Assembly: GCF_900112415.1 (NCBI RefSeq)
Contig: NZ_FOLV01000032.1
Coordinates: 1 to 43,557, forward strand
Source of the DNA: Bacillus sp. 491mf
GTDB lineage: Bacteria > Bacillota > Bacilli > Bacillales > Bacillaceae_G
Reading direction: 5' to 3'
Length of the DNA stretch: 43,557 nt
The notes below the pieces were generated by a model that saw only the letters and a list, made by a program, of their open reading frames with translations, was not told where the DNA came from and ran no database searches. The translations under genes were made by a program, and so were the position numbers. Below are positions 16,741 through 23,529 of this stretch, one piece after another. Positions within the stretch are counted from its first letter, which is position 1, and each line of letters begins with the position of its first letter.

Positions 16741-16777
16741 AAAAGAAGGACTTATTAAGTAAATAAACCCTTCTTTT
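16741..16777 (-). terminator. Partial terminator between bacteriocin precursor and downstream genes
   Basis: On the minus strand AAAAGAAGG pairs with CCTTCTTTT, with extra TTTATT/AATAA pairing, followed by a short weak T-run (TTTTTATATT). It starts 9 bp after the precursor stop. This placement would leave the precursor mRNA abundant while letting some transcripts continue into the processing genes. Confidence 0.65.
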
Positions 16778-16785
16778 ATTGTTAA

Positions 16786-17088
16786 TTACCATTGAATTGC
16801 ATATCTTGTACCGTATTTACGAACTTGACTAATGAATATAGCGGCAACGGTTCCAAGTCCTGCACTTCCTAAAATAGCTGTAACTGCAGCAACCCATCCA
16901 GCAGTTTCTAATGCTACTCTAATAGCATGTATTGACCAAGCTGGAAGACCTGGGAATGTAAGTATTAAATTAGCCAATCCGGAAGAAGCACCTAGTTGTG
17001 CAAACATTAACGTCATGAGGGCGATTGTGGCAAGTGCTGTAAGACCTAAAAGTGCATTTATTCTGGTTTTGTTCAAAGTCATTGTCAT
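16786..17088 (-). CDS. Circular bacteriocin precursor (AS-48/uberolysin/circularin-like)
   Basis: The precursor has 100 residues from the ATG at 17088. The frame extends six codons further but those encode the ribosome site (AAAGGAGGTG, seven bases from the ATG). The first 31 residues are a leader with a hydrophobic stretch. The predicted core (L32-W100, 69 residues) is almost all Ala/Gly/Leu/Ile/Val, forms several amphipathic helices, and ends in VRKYGTRYAIQW. Closely similar endings are KKYGKKYAAAW of amylocyclicin, KKAIQL of carnocyclin and KRAVIAW of AS-48. The segment ETAGWVAAVTAIL recalls EAGGWVTTIVSIL of AS-48. After leader removal, Leu32 and Trp100 would be joined head to tail to give a membrane-permeabilising peptide. 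The cleavage point is my inference. Confidence 0.85.
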   Translation of the reverse strand: MTMTLNKTRINALLGLTALATIALMTLMFAQLGASSGLANLILTFPGLPAWSIHAIRVALETAGWVAAVTAILGSAGLGTVAAIFISQVRKYGTRYAIQW

Positions 17089-17300
17089 TTTTTCACCTCC
17101 TTTCAATATTTTATAGATGGCTTTATTGTCGGAAATAACAGAAAATCACTCCCAGAGATAGGGTTTTCTTCCATATAATTCTATTTATATATTATATTTA
17201 CATCTAAAAAAAATAAAGTGTTTGTTTAAAAGAAAAAGTTGAGAAAGTTTTTTTGCAAGTTATTTGTTGGGTATTAGGAATTATTGGATTGATAAAAGTA

Positions 17301-17340
17301 AAAAAAGACATCTAAAAGGTTATTAATAGATGTCTTTTTT
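17301..17340. terminator. Bidirectional terminator between immunity candidate and precursor
   Basis: AAAAAAGACATCTA pairs with TAGATGTCTTTTTT across a 12-nt loop. It ends the gene at 17346-17564, so that gene is transcribed separately from the precursor. In the 17100-17300 leader of the precursor I see a minus-strand TATAAT (within GTAAATATAATA) but no good -35. Confidence 0.85.
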
Positions 17341-17345
17341 TACTT

Positions 17346-17564
17346 TTACTTTTTGTTTGTTCTTTTTTTTAAAGTGTTAGTTAATATTAAGGAAATACAA
17401 CCTATTCCTCCGATGAGAATTAGATAATCAAAAGTGTCTATCTTATTATTAATGAGATTTAGTATGAATTTTATAATACTAAATGTAGCTAATATTAGTA
17501 AGATTACTTTAAATAAGGGAGAGATATTATCTACAGGATTTTGAATTTTTTTAGGGTTTTCCAT
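17346..17564 (-). CDS. 72-residue basic two-span membrane protein, candidate bacteriocin immunity protein
   Basis: The protein has 72 residues from the ATG at 17564 with AAGGTGG nine bases upstream; the longer frame lacks a ribosome site. Two hydrophobic segments (about 16-36 and 45-63) are bracketed by Lys-rich ends (start MENPKK, end LKKRTNKK), giving a strongly positive protein. Small cationic membrane proteins of 50-60+ residues provide self-immunity in AS-48, circularin and related loci. It has its own promoter and terminator, so it could be expressed independently of the toxin. There is no direct sequence match I can name; the function is inferred from size, charge and place. Confidence 0.6.
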   Translation of the reverse strand: MENPKKIQNPVDNISPLFKVILLILATFSIIKFILNLINNKIDTFDYLILIGGIGCISLILTNTLKKRTNKK

Positions 17565-17606
17565 TGAATTTCCACCTTTTTGAATTTTATGAATATTTAT
17601 AATAAT

Positions 17607-17637
17607 AGTATATACATAAAAAATTTGATATATCAAA
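17607..17637 (-). promoter_or_regulatory. Promoter of the immunity candidate with a palindrome over the -35
   Basis: On the minus strand TTGATA (17636-17631), 18-nt spacer, TATACT (17612-17607). The -35 lies inside the perfect 14-bp palindrome TTTGATATATCAAA (17624-17637), a plausible repressor site. Confidence 0.5.
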
Positions 17638-17836
17638 TGAAAGAATAAAACCATTGATATTACTGTGCTATTTTTTGCCAATCTAATATGCTTGTCTTTC
17701 TAACTCTCTATATAAGGAGTTAAAGATTCCTAAAGGAACGGATAGTATTTTCTTTTGTTTTGTTATATTACCTCCTTGAAGAATTATTTTGGCAAGTATA
17801 GATATGTCGCTAAGCCGAACAGACAAAAACGGGATG

Positions 17837-17887
17837 TTGACCTGGTTTGACCTGGACTAGCAGTTATACCCGCCGAACCGCTAGTCC
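17837..17887. other. Structured, GC-richer block with direct and inverted repeats
   Basis: Two copies of TTGACCTGG (17837 and 17847, 10-bp period) are followed by a hairpin. GGACTAGC (17854-17861) pairs with GCTAGTCC (17880-17887), and GTT pairs with AAC inside. A further GACTAGC lies near 17953 and a small GGGG/CCCC hairpin near 17934-17946. The whole 17682-18098 gap has no convincing gene. The block stands out from the very AT-rich surroundings and could be a recombination or protein-binding site or a small RNA; no family recognised. Confidence 0.4.
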
Positions 17888-18098
17888 TTCCGTTCAAAAT
17901 GGTGTTCTTTTGCTATATATATCAAAGCCATGTGGGGTTTTATCCCCGACACGACTAGCCAGCACTTACACCCAAAAACAAGGGAACTAATTGAGGGTTT
18001 GTAATAATTAGAATATTCCGCATTTTATTTCTAAAATATAATTAAGTTTACATATTGAGGTGATTATTTTTACGTTTAAAAGAATAAAAGGGGGATTG

Positions 18099-18200
18099 AT
18101 GATGAAAACAATAGTTTGTAAAGAATATGGGTCTTCTGACTTAAAGGAAGGGGTATTAGGTTCTGAACAAGCACATGTGTATGAGACTAATAAGATATAG
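18099..18200 (+). pseudogene. Short oxidoreductase-like N-terminal fragment
   Basis: A 33-codon frame with AAAGGGGG upstream begins MMKTIVCKEYGSSDLKEGVL, which resembles the start of zinc-type alcohol dehydrogenase/quinone oxidoreductases (M-K-A-I-V...YG-x-x-D-V-L), then loses the resemblance and stops. It is probably a decayed relic. The match is short, so this is tentative. Confidence 0.35.
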
Positions 18201-18241
18201 ATATTTAAAAAAATTCAAAATTGCTTATGAAATTTTGTTTA

Positions 18242-18465
18242 ATGGAGGAATTAGAAGCAGCTGTCATACAAGATCGTGAGGATCATGGGAAAAGCTTTAA
18301 ACCTTAAAAAGGAAGGTGTTTCCACAAAAGATAAAATTCGCGAAAGTAAAACAGATCTAGACAGTGGTTTTTTAATGAGAGCTGGAAAACGATTATATAA
18401 AGTACGCTGTTCTACAATTGAGCGGAGTTTTGCCGATGCCAAAGAAATCCATAGTTACAATAAAA
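18242..18465 (+). pseudogene. Remnant of an IS1182-type DDE transposase
   Basis: The first frame (18242-18307) encodes EELEAAVIQDREDHGKSFKP; a +1 shift then continues as KKEGVSTKDKIRESKTDLDSG and jumps to a C-terminal-like block, RLYKVRCSTIERSFADAKE. Together these follow the order found in IS1182-family transposases (D-R-x-E-H-G-K, then TTDPDSGYM, then the ETIER-x-FADAK end). There is one frameshift and a large internal deletion, so it is dead. It lies between the bacteriocin island and the SASP genes. Confidence 0.7.
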
Positions 18466-18482
18466 GTTCCCAACACTCTGGA

Positions 18483-18512
18483 AAGGTCTCAAGCGATGCT
18501 TGAGACCTTTTT
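18483..18512. terminator. Terminator of the leftward SASP gene
   Basis: AAGGTCTCAAG pairs with CTTGAGACCTT around a 5-nt loop. T-rich sequence follows on the plus strand (TTTTT) and the minus strand has TTTCC only; it most likely serves both sides. Confidence 0.75.
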
Positions 18513-18523
18513 GCCATATATAT

Positions 18524-18724
18524 TTATTTGTGAAATCCGCCAAGGCTTTGTTCAGCCATTGCTACTAAACGTTTTGTAATTTCTCCACCTACTGAACCGT
18601 TTGCACGAGCTGTTGTATCAGCACCTAATGATACTCCGAATTCAGTTGCAATCTCGTACTTCATTTGGTCTAAAGCACTCTCTGCACCAGGTACTACTAA
18701 TTGGTTAGAACTTCTGTTTGTCAT
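18524..18724 (-). CDS. Small acid-soluble spore protein, alpha/beta type
   Basis: The protein has 66 residues. It contains both SASP signatures: the germination-protease cleavage region [10 protein letters not shown] and the C-terminal [21 protein letters not shown]. In the forespore it coats DNA, forces it towards an A-like form and protects it from UV, heat and chemicals; during outgrowth it is degraded by Gpr for amino acids. GGAGGA precedes the ATG. A sigma-G promoter lies about 105 bp upstream, and the 5' leader between them contains a tRNA-like fold. A divergent, closely related SASP gene lies 252 bp away. Confidence 0.96.
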   Translation of the reverse strand: MTNRSSNQLVVPGAESALDQMKYEIATEFGVSLGADTTARANGSVGGEITKRLVAMAEQSLGGFHK

Positions 18725-18753
18725 AGTATATGTCCTCCTAAGTGTGAGTTTTT

Positions 18754-18804
18754 GGTTGGATTAGCTGGAGTTGAACCAGGATCGCCCCGTTTGGCACTAA
18801 TCCA
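18754..18804 (-). other. tRNA-like fold in the 5' leader of the SASP gene
   Basis: Read on the minus strand: GGATTAG (18803-18797) pairs perfectly with CTAATCC (18764-18758), like a 7-bp acceptor stem. Directly stacked inside it is CTGG-TTCAACT-CCAG, a T-arm with a 7-nt loop that fits GTTCRANNC exactly. Only 18 nt with a GCC/GGC mini-hairpin replace the D and anticodon arms, and the 3' end reads A-ACC rather than N-CCA. It is not a complete tRNA. It may be a relic, an mRNA stability element or a tRNA mimic. Confidence 0.5.
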
Positions 18805-18825
18805 TCGTTGGAGTGATTGTACTCA

Positions 18826-18854
18826 TAGTATGGATGATACGTAGAAAGATATGC
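18826..18854 (-). promoter_or_regulatory. Sigma-G promoter of the leftward SASP gene
   Basis: On the minus strand GCATA (18854-18850), 17-nt spacer, CATACTA (18832-18826), matching the sigma-G pattern GHATR-N17/18-CATNHTA. Confidence 0.75.
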
Positions 18855-18916
18855 GAGTTATTGATTTGTAAAATTTGTAAATTTAAATAATGCCAAAAAT
18901 TACACATGTTCTACTT

Positions 18917-18945
18917 GGATAGAAAAAATGTGCTTTTACATACTA
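18917..18945 (+). promoter_or_regulatory. Sigma-G promoter of the rightward SASP gene
   Basis: GGATA (18917-18921), 17-nt spacer, CATACTA (18939-18945). The same -10 and spacing occur on the divergent gene. Ribosome site AAGGAGGTG follows at 18960-18968. Confidence 0.75.
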
Positions 18946-18976
18946 TGAATACACCAATACAAGGAGGTGAGATAAC

Positions 18977-19171
18977 ATGACTAGAAGCAATAATCTTGTA
19001 GTTCCTGGTGCGGAAAGCGCATTAGATCAAATGAAGTATGAAATCGCAACTGAGTTTGGCGTACAACTTGGCGCAGATTCAACATCACGTGCAAACGGAT
19101 CTGTTGGCGGTGAAATTACAAAACGCCTTGTATCTTATGCAGAGCAACATTTAGGTGGTTTCCAAAAATAA
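18977..19171 (+). CDS. Small acid-soluble spore protein, alpha/beta type (second copy)
   Basis: The protein has 64 residues and is about 85% like the divergent SASP. It contains [10 protein letters not shown] (Gpr cleavage site) and [21 protein letters not shown]. It is a forespore DNA-binding and DNA-protecting protein. AAGGAGGTG precedes the ATG by eight bases, and a sigma-G promoter lies 30 bp further up. It is followed at about 25 bp by a small GGGACGG/CCGTCCC hairpin and TTTTTT (19186-19214) that ends its transcript. In B. subtilis the matching locus holds sspB among the yhe genes. Confidence 0.96.
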   Translation: MTRSNNLVVPGAESALDQMKYEIATEFGVQLGADSTSRANGSVGGEITKRLVSYAEQHLGGFQK

Positions 19172-19224
19172 ATGTAAATGGCTATAGGGGACGGGAATAC
19201 CGTCCCTTTTTTGGAGGAATCAAA

Positions 19225-19470
19225 ATGGCGATTTGTCCGCTTTGTAATGCATTAGAATATAAAGAATATACTTGTCCTAATTGTACGAGCTTACTGCAAG
19301 ATTGCGGAAAAACAGTCGATTATCTAGGTCCATATAGTGCATATCAAGATCAAGAATTGCTAGAGAAAGTCGATGGACTATCTGCACATGATTCGCAGCA
19401 ATATTGCCTTCATCTGTTATATTGCCTGGTTTGTGAAAGGCAAACCGAAGTCACTGTACAGCTCATATAA
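19225..19470 (+). CDS. Small zinc-ribbon-like protein, unknown
   Basis: The protein has 81 residues with Cys4-x2-Cys7 and Cys17-x2-Cys20, a compact zinc-ribbon pattern, and further Cys near residues 27, 61, 67 and 70. No membrane segment or signal is seen. GGAGG lies seven bases before the ATG and a strong terminator begins right at the stop. It lies between the SASP gene and convergent yheC. Its location among sporulation genes hints at a spore role, but no sporulation promoter is evident and the function is unknown. Confidence 0.7.
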   Translation: MAICPLCNALEYKEYTCPNCTSLLQDCGKTVDYLGPYSAYQDQELLEKVDGLSAHDSQQYCLHLLYCLVCERQTEVTVQLI

Positions 19471-19505
19471 AAACCCGTCTCAGCAAAAAGTTGAGACGGG
19501 TTTTT
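19471..19505. terminator. Bidirectional terminator
   Basis: AAACCCGTCTCA pairs with TGAGACGGGTTT around a 9-nt loop. It is flanked by A- and T-runs and shared by the zinc-ribbon gene and the convergent yheC. Confidence 0.9.
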
Positions 19506-19512
19506 CGCGTAT

Positions 19513-20577
19513 TTACATTTCCTGTTTACTGTTTTTGTTCTGATTTAGATAACGGTAATAATGAAGCGGTGCGGTACATATTTTTTCAGCTAAATCAACA
19601 TTATGTTTAGTAAAGGCGGAGTAACTAGGGTTTGAATTGATATGATAGAGCCAAACAGCACCGTTATTGTCCATTACAATCGAAAGTTCTAATTCAAATA
19701 AGTGAGAAAAGGCATTTTCTAAAGTTTGAGGGACTTCTTTCGTAATGTTGTGTAAACTATCCTGCAGCAGTGTAAAGTCAATCTTAGATAGCTGATGTTG
19801 CCACTTCGTAAACGGAATACAACGTATTTGCTCTGTAAGAGGAAATAAGAAAGAATAAGGTGCTCCGGCTATTTGAATGAGCTTTTCTGGTTCTTCCCAT
19901 ATACCGCTTTTGTTTTTTTGTAAAAGATAGCGAATATGGACAGGGGGGGTCCGCACCATAGATTGCAAGTTATATTCACATGTTTGCAGCGACGATTGTA
20001 ACCAAGAGAAAAATGGCTCTCTTGCTTGAAATGTTTTTGTCAGAAATTGATTTTGTTCTAATGTAGTAACATGAAACATCCGGTTTTGATAAGAAATATG
20101 ATGAATGCTTTGTTTTGAAAATGGATGACAGGGCTTTAAAATCACATCTTTTTTGGTCTGTAATAATTGCAGAGTTGTCTTTTCATTTGCATGTTTGATT
20201 ACTGGAACATATGGTGCTAGTTTTTTATTTGTGGCAAGAGTTTCATACATATCGGCTTCATTTGGAAGTTCAGCGTTTAAAAATACGGATTGCGGGCGGC
20301 TTTGCAACCATTTGATAATTGGGAGCACCTTCTTCATATTTTTTTCAGTTTTGTATGCGCATCGATTATAGATGTGAGATGGAATGGAGAATTGCTTTTC
20401 TACCCAATCTTGTTGATTGGCATCAAAAACAAGTCCGTTCACAAGCTCTGTTTGGGGATTGATGCTAAAGGGAGTAAACTGGGAAACAGTAATGTGATGG
20501 AAGCATGCGCGTTTTGCAATTTCTGTGTAGTATTCTTGCTCATGATGGAAACGTGATGTTAATAGTCCGAGAACCAT
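19513..20577 (-). CDS. yheC: YheC/YheD-family ATP-grasp protein, endospore coat-associated
   Basis: The protein has 354 residues, near the ~363 of B. subtilis YheC. It begins MVLGLLTSRFHHEQEYYTEI and contains the family's middle block DVILKPCHPFSKQ (the ATP-binding lysine/PxxG-type strand) and the C-terminal VMDNNGAVWLYHINSNPSY (metal-binding Asn/Asp of the ATP-grasp fold). These proteins are found with the spore coat in Bacillus; the ligase substrate is unknown. GGAGG lies upstream of the ATG. It keeps its family's place next to yheB/yheA, as in B. subtilis. Confidence 0.85.
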   Translation of the reverse strand: MVLGLLTSRFHHEQEYYTEIAKRACFHHITVSQFTPFSINPQTELVNGLVFDANQQDWVEKQFSIPSHIYNRCAYKTEKNMKKVLPIIKWLQSRPQSVFLNAELPNEADMYETLATNKKLAPYVPVIKHANEKTTLQLLQTKKDVILKPCHPFSKQSIHHISYQNRMFHVTTLEQNQFLTKTFQAREPFFSWLQSSLQTCEYNLQSMVRTPPVHIRYLLQKNKSGIWEEPEKLIQIAGAPYSFLFPLTEQIRCIPFTKWQHQLSKIDFTLLQDSLHNITKEVPQTLENAFSHLFELELSIVMDNNGAVWLYHINSNPSYSAFTKHNVDLAEKICTAPLHYYRYLNQNKNSKQEM

Positions 20578-20690
20578 AAGACAACCTCCTTTTATAGGGA
20601 ACTAAACATGTATCTACTTGAGTAATATTCACAGAAATGTGTCTTATACCAACTATGAGTACTATTTTTGATGAATTGACTAGTATCTCG

Positions 20691-20720
20691 TTTACTGGTG
20701 CATCGTATAGCAGTTATAAT
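20691..20720 (+). promoter_or_regulatory. Sigma-A-like promoter upstream of yheB
   Basis: TTTACT (20691-20696), 18-nt spacer, TATAAT (20715-20720), about 155 bp before the yheB start. The intervening leader contains a truncated dispersed repeat. Confidence 0.6.
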
Positions 20721-20749
20721 GGAGGGTATGTGTATAAATCGATTAAAAA

Positions 20750-20810
20750 TCCTTTTCTTTTTAGGTGAGATTTTTTGCTACATGCAAGAATGAAAACAAA
20801 GGGAGAAAGT
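20750..20810 (+). repeat. Dispersed ~95-bp repeat, copy F (forward, core deleted)
   Basis: CCTTTTCTTTTTAGGTGAG is joined directly to TTTTTTGCTACATGC and GAAAACAAAGGGAG. The central CTGGCC...GGTCAG hairpin is missing. This internally deleted copy lies in the leader of yheB. Confidence 0.6.
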
Positions 20811-20877
20811 AAGTGGCGATTTATATGTTAAAAAAAGAAAATGGATTTATATATAGGAAACGGAAGGTTGATATATT

Positions 20878-22014
20878 GTGAATATGTGGCTAAATCTGCT
20901 AACAACGACAGGAATAGGTGCGGTTATTGGCGGATATACAAATCATCTTGCCATTAAAATGTTATTTCGACCGCATCATCCTAAATATATTGGGAAGTTT
21001 CGGGTGCCGTTTACACCTGGACTAATTCCAAAGCGCCGGGATGAGTTAGCTGTACAATTAGGGAAAATGGTTGTTGATCATTTATTAACACCAGAAGGAA
21101 TTGAGAAGAAATTAACAAATGAGTCGTTCCAGCAAGAGCTTATTAGCTGGGCGCAAACAGCGACGGACAAGCTTCTGATGAATGAACAGACGTTGCATGA
21201 AGTGTTAGAGAATCTGGATATGATTCATATGGAAGAACGAGTTACAAAGCAAATTGAAGGCATCATAACAGATAAAGTGGATTCATTATTTGAAACATAT
21301 CGTGCTTATACGTGGGAACAAGCCTTGCCGCCGTCTGTTCACGAAAAGATTGATCAGAAAATGCCAGATGCAGCAAATTTTATTATCCGAAAAGCTGTGG
21401 ATTTCTTTGAAAGTGCAGAAGGGAAACAACGCCTCTCTAAAATGATTGATGACTTTTTTGCATCGCGCGGGACATTATTAAATTTAGTGGGCATGTTTTT
21501 AGGTAATGTAAGTTTGGCCGACAAGTTGCAGCCAGAAGTGATTAAATTTTTGCAGCAAGAGGGAACGAAACAATTGTTGTCTGATGTGATGAAAAAAGAG
21601 TGGGAAAAGCTGAAACAACGTGAAGTGAGCGAAGTAGAAGCATTCGTTTCAAAAGATGATGTCCTAAAAGGAATTCTGTCTTTTGTGAAAGTGGAACAAA
21701 CGGTAAGTACTATATTCAATCAATCTGTCCGTGATATATGTGCTCCGATTCGTGATAATGTAAGAAACAATGTGATTCCAAGTGCTGTGCAAAAGGGTTT
21801 ACAGTGGGCGACAAATCATATCGGGGATATTATGCAACGTTTGCATTTAGCTGATATTGTCCAGCAAGAAGTAGAAACATTTCCAATTGAGCGTATAGAA
21901 GAACTAGTTTTATCTATTACAAAAAGTGAATTGAAAATGATTACGTATTTAGGCGCATTACTTGGTGGTTTAATTGGAGCCCTGCAGGGGTTATTATTAA
22001 TTATAACGTCATAA
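20878..22014 (+). CDS. yheB: DUF445-family membrane-anchored protein YheB
   Basis: The protein has 378 residues starting at GTG (GGAAGG ten bases upstream; the next ATG two codons on is further from the site). There is one hydrophobic segment at each end (about 3-20 and 355-376), both Gly-rich, and between them a long helical, charged region. The N-terminal [22 protein letters not shown] with [17 protein letters not shown] is the hallmark of DUF445. In B. subtilis YheB is the homologue next to yheA. Function is unknown; the layout suggests a hairpin-anchored protein outside or inside the membrane. Confidence 0.9.
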   Translation: MNMWLNLLTTTGIGAVIGGYTNHLAIKMLFRPHHPKYIGKFRVPFTPGLIPKRRDELAVQLGKMVVDHLLTPEGIEKKLTNESFQQELISWAQTATDKLLMNEQTLHEVLENLDMIHMEERVTKQIEGIITDKVDSLFETYRAYTWEQALPPSVHEKIDQKMPDAANFIIRKAVDFFESAEGKQRLSKMIDDFFASRGTLLNLVGMFLGNVSLADKLQPEVIKFLQQEGTKQLLSDVMKKEWEKLKQREVSEVEAFVSKDDVLKGILSFVKVEQTVSTIFNQSVRDICAPIRDNVRNNVIPSAVQKGLQWATNHIGDIMQRLHLADIVQQEVETFPIERIEELVLSITKSELKMITYLGALLGGLIGALQGLLLIITS

Positions 22015-22127
22015 AGTGAATTTACTTCACATATGATACATAGTCTGATATCGTAAGAAGAGTATGTAAGGATTGAAAACATATAAACAATGTGATCGTA
22101 TATCGCATTGCAAGGAGGATATATAGA

Positions 22128-22484
22128 ATGGCAAATAACATGCATGATGTTGCGTATGAATTACAAAAAACAATCTCAGAACATCCAGATTTTCAATCAT
22201 TAAAAGTGAGCTACGCAGAAGTACAAGCTGATGCAGATGCGAAACAACTATTTGATCGTTTCCGTATGATGCAAATGGAGCTTCAGCAAAAAATGATGCA
22301 AGGTGAGCAATTAACAGAAGAAGATAATCAAAAAGCGCAAGAAGTTGTAGCATTAGTACAACAAAACGCAAAAATTACAAACTTAATGCAAGCAGAGCAA
22401 CGTTTAAATGTTTTAATCGGCGATGTAAACAAAATTATCATGAAGCCGCTTGAAGATTTATATAACGTTTATATGCAAGCGTAA
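22128..22484 (+). CDS. yheA: YheA, YlbF/YmcA-type helical protein
   Basis: The protein has 118 residues from the ATG at 22128 with AAGGAGGA nine bases upstream. It is entirely helical, rich in Gln/Glu/Lys, with the pattern [26 protein letters not shown] typical of the YlbF/YmcA/YheA group (former DUF964). YlbF and YmcA form part of the RNase Y regulatory complex in B. subtilis; YheA itself has no firmly known function. It is transcribed after yheB, with a 113-bp gap and a terminator directly downstream. Confidence 0.9.
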   Translation: MANNMHDVAYELQKTISEHPDFQSLKVSYAEVQADADAKQLFDRFRMMQMELQQKMMQGEQLTEEDNQKAQEVVALVQQNAKITNLMQAEQRLNVLIGDVNKIIMKPLEDLYNVYMQA

Positions 22485-22492
22485 TAACAGAG

Positions 22493-22522
22493 CACTTTCT
22501 CGTTAGCGAGGAAGTGTTTTTT
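22493..22522 (+). terminator. Terminator of yheA
   Basis: CACTTTCTCG pairs with CGAGGAAGTG around TTAG, followed by TTTTTTATTT. Confidence 0.9.
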
Positions 22523-22664
22523 ATTTTGCCTATACAAAGGTTTATGCAGTCTGAGTGAATAACAGGATATTTAAATAAGAGGAATTAGTACTCTAAAAGT
22601 AGAAATAGAGTATTTGTACGAAAGCTTAGGGGAGAAACTTTAGAATGTTTACGGAGGAAATAAG

Positions 22665-23489
22665 ATGGATTTAAAACAGAAATCAATAGAGATGGCAGCT
22701 ATATATAGGGAAAATCCAAAAATAGAAGCTATTATTTTAGCTGGATCCGTATCAAGAAATTGGCATGATGAAAATTCTGATATAGAGTTACATATTTTGT
22801 GGTCAGTACCACCAGAAGATGAAGATCGTCAGGCACCGATACAACGCGTGGAAGGACATGTTTTGTCTTATCATCCTTACGAAGAAGAAGAGTGGTCTGA
22901 ATCTTATGTAACGAAAGATGGTATTAAATTAGAAATAAGCAATTTTTTATCTTCAACTGTAGAACGATTTATTTCTGATGTGATAGAGAAGTATGAAACG
23001 GATTATGATAAACAATGTATTGTTGCTTCTATTCATGATGGTGTGAGCTTGTATGGAAAAGAAAAAGTTAACATGCTAAAAAATAAAGTGGCAGAATATC
23101 CTGTAGAACTTTCCAAACATATGGTTTCAGAAAATCTTTGGCTTGGAAATCGTTGGAATAACCGTGAAGCACTTTTGAAACGAAAAGATTGGTTGATGTT
23201 CTATGATGTATTTTGTGATGTGCAGAAGAAGTTGTTTGGTGTTTTATTTGGATTGAATCAAATGTATGTTCATCATCCGGTATTTAAATGGATGCCTTTT
23301 AATACTGAACGTATGAGAATCAAACCAGAAAATCTTCATGATCGCATGACTACTATTCTAATGGATAATCCAGAAAAAAGTACAAAAGAATTAGAATCGT
23401 TAATTGAGGAAGTAATTAATCTTGTTCACGAACACCTTCCTGAATTAGATATTCATGAACAAAAGAATCATATGAGATATACGAAGTGA
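22665..23489 (+). CDS. Nucleotidyltransferase-fold protein (DUF4037-like)
   Basis: The protein has 274 residues. The N-terminal domain carries ILAGSVSRNWHDENSDIEL, the GS-x(9-10)-D-x-D/E motif of DNA polymerase-beta-type nucleotidyltransferases; the second acidic residue is Glu. A third acidic residue is likely in KLEISNF. The C-terminal half is helical (LGNRWNNREALLKRKDWL...VFCDVQKKLFGVLFGLN), like substrate-binding domains of minimal or antibiotic-modifying nucleotidyltransferases. It might modify a small molecule or a tRNA/protein partner; the substrate is unknown. GGAGG lies seven bases before the ATG. It stands alone with its own terminator. Confidence 0.75.
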   Translation: MDLKQKSIEMAAIYRENPKIEAIILAGSVSRNWHDENSDIELHILWSVPPEDEDRQAPIQRVEGHVLSYHPYEEEEWSESYVTKDGIKLEISNFLSSTVERFISDVIEKYETDYDKQCIVASIHDGVSLYGKEKVNMLKNKVAEYPVELSKHMVSENLWLGNRWNNREALLKRKDWLMFYDVFCDVQKKLFGVLFGLNQMYVHHPVFKWMPFNTERMRIKPENLHDRMTTILMDNPEKSTKELESLIEEVINLVHEHLPELDIHEQKNHMRYTK

Positions 23490-23496
23490 TAGAAAA

Positions 23497-23526
23497 GGTG
23501 TTTTCATGTATCGAAAACACCTTTTT
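23497..23526. terminator. Terminator shared by the nucleotidyltransferase and glycosylase genes
   Basis: GGTGTTTTC pairs with GAAAACACC around a 7-nt loop, with TTTTT on the plus side and TTTTC on the minus side. Confidence 0.85.
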
Positions 23527-23529
23527 CGT

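Noticed and set aside
16786-17106. The longer 106-residue start for the bacteriocin precursor
   Set aside because: The six extra codons are the ribosome-binding sequence itself; ATG at 17088 has ideal spacing.
17346-17681. The 111-residue form of the immunity candidate
   Set aside because: The upstream part includes the promoter and palindrome and has no ribosome site; the start at 17564 does.
17815-17965. Retron or group II intron-like RNA
   Set aside because: No reverse transcriptase frame anywhere near and the hairpins are too short for known msr/msd forms.
18754-18804. A functional tRNA gene
   Set aside because: No anticodon arm, no D-arm and no CCA; only acceptor- and T-arm-like parts, so it is listed as a tRNA-like fold.
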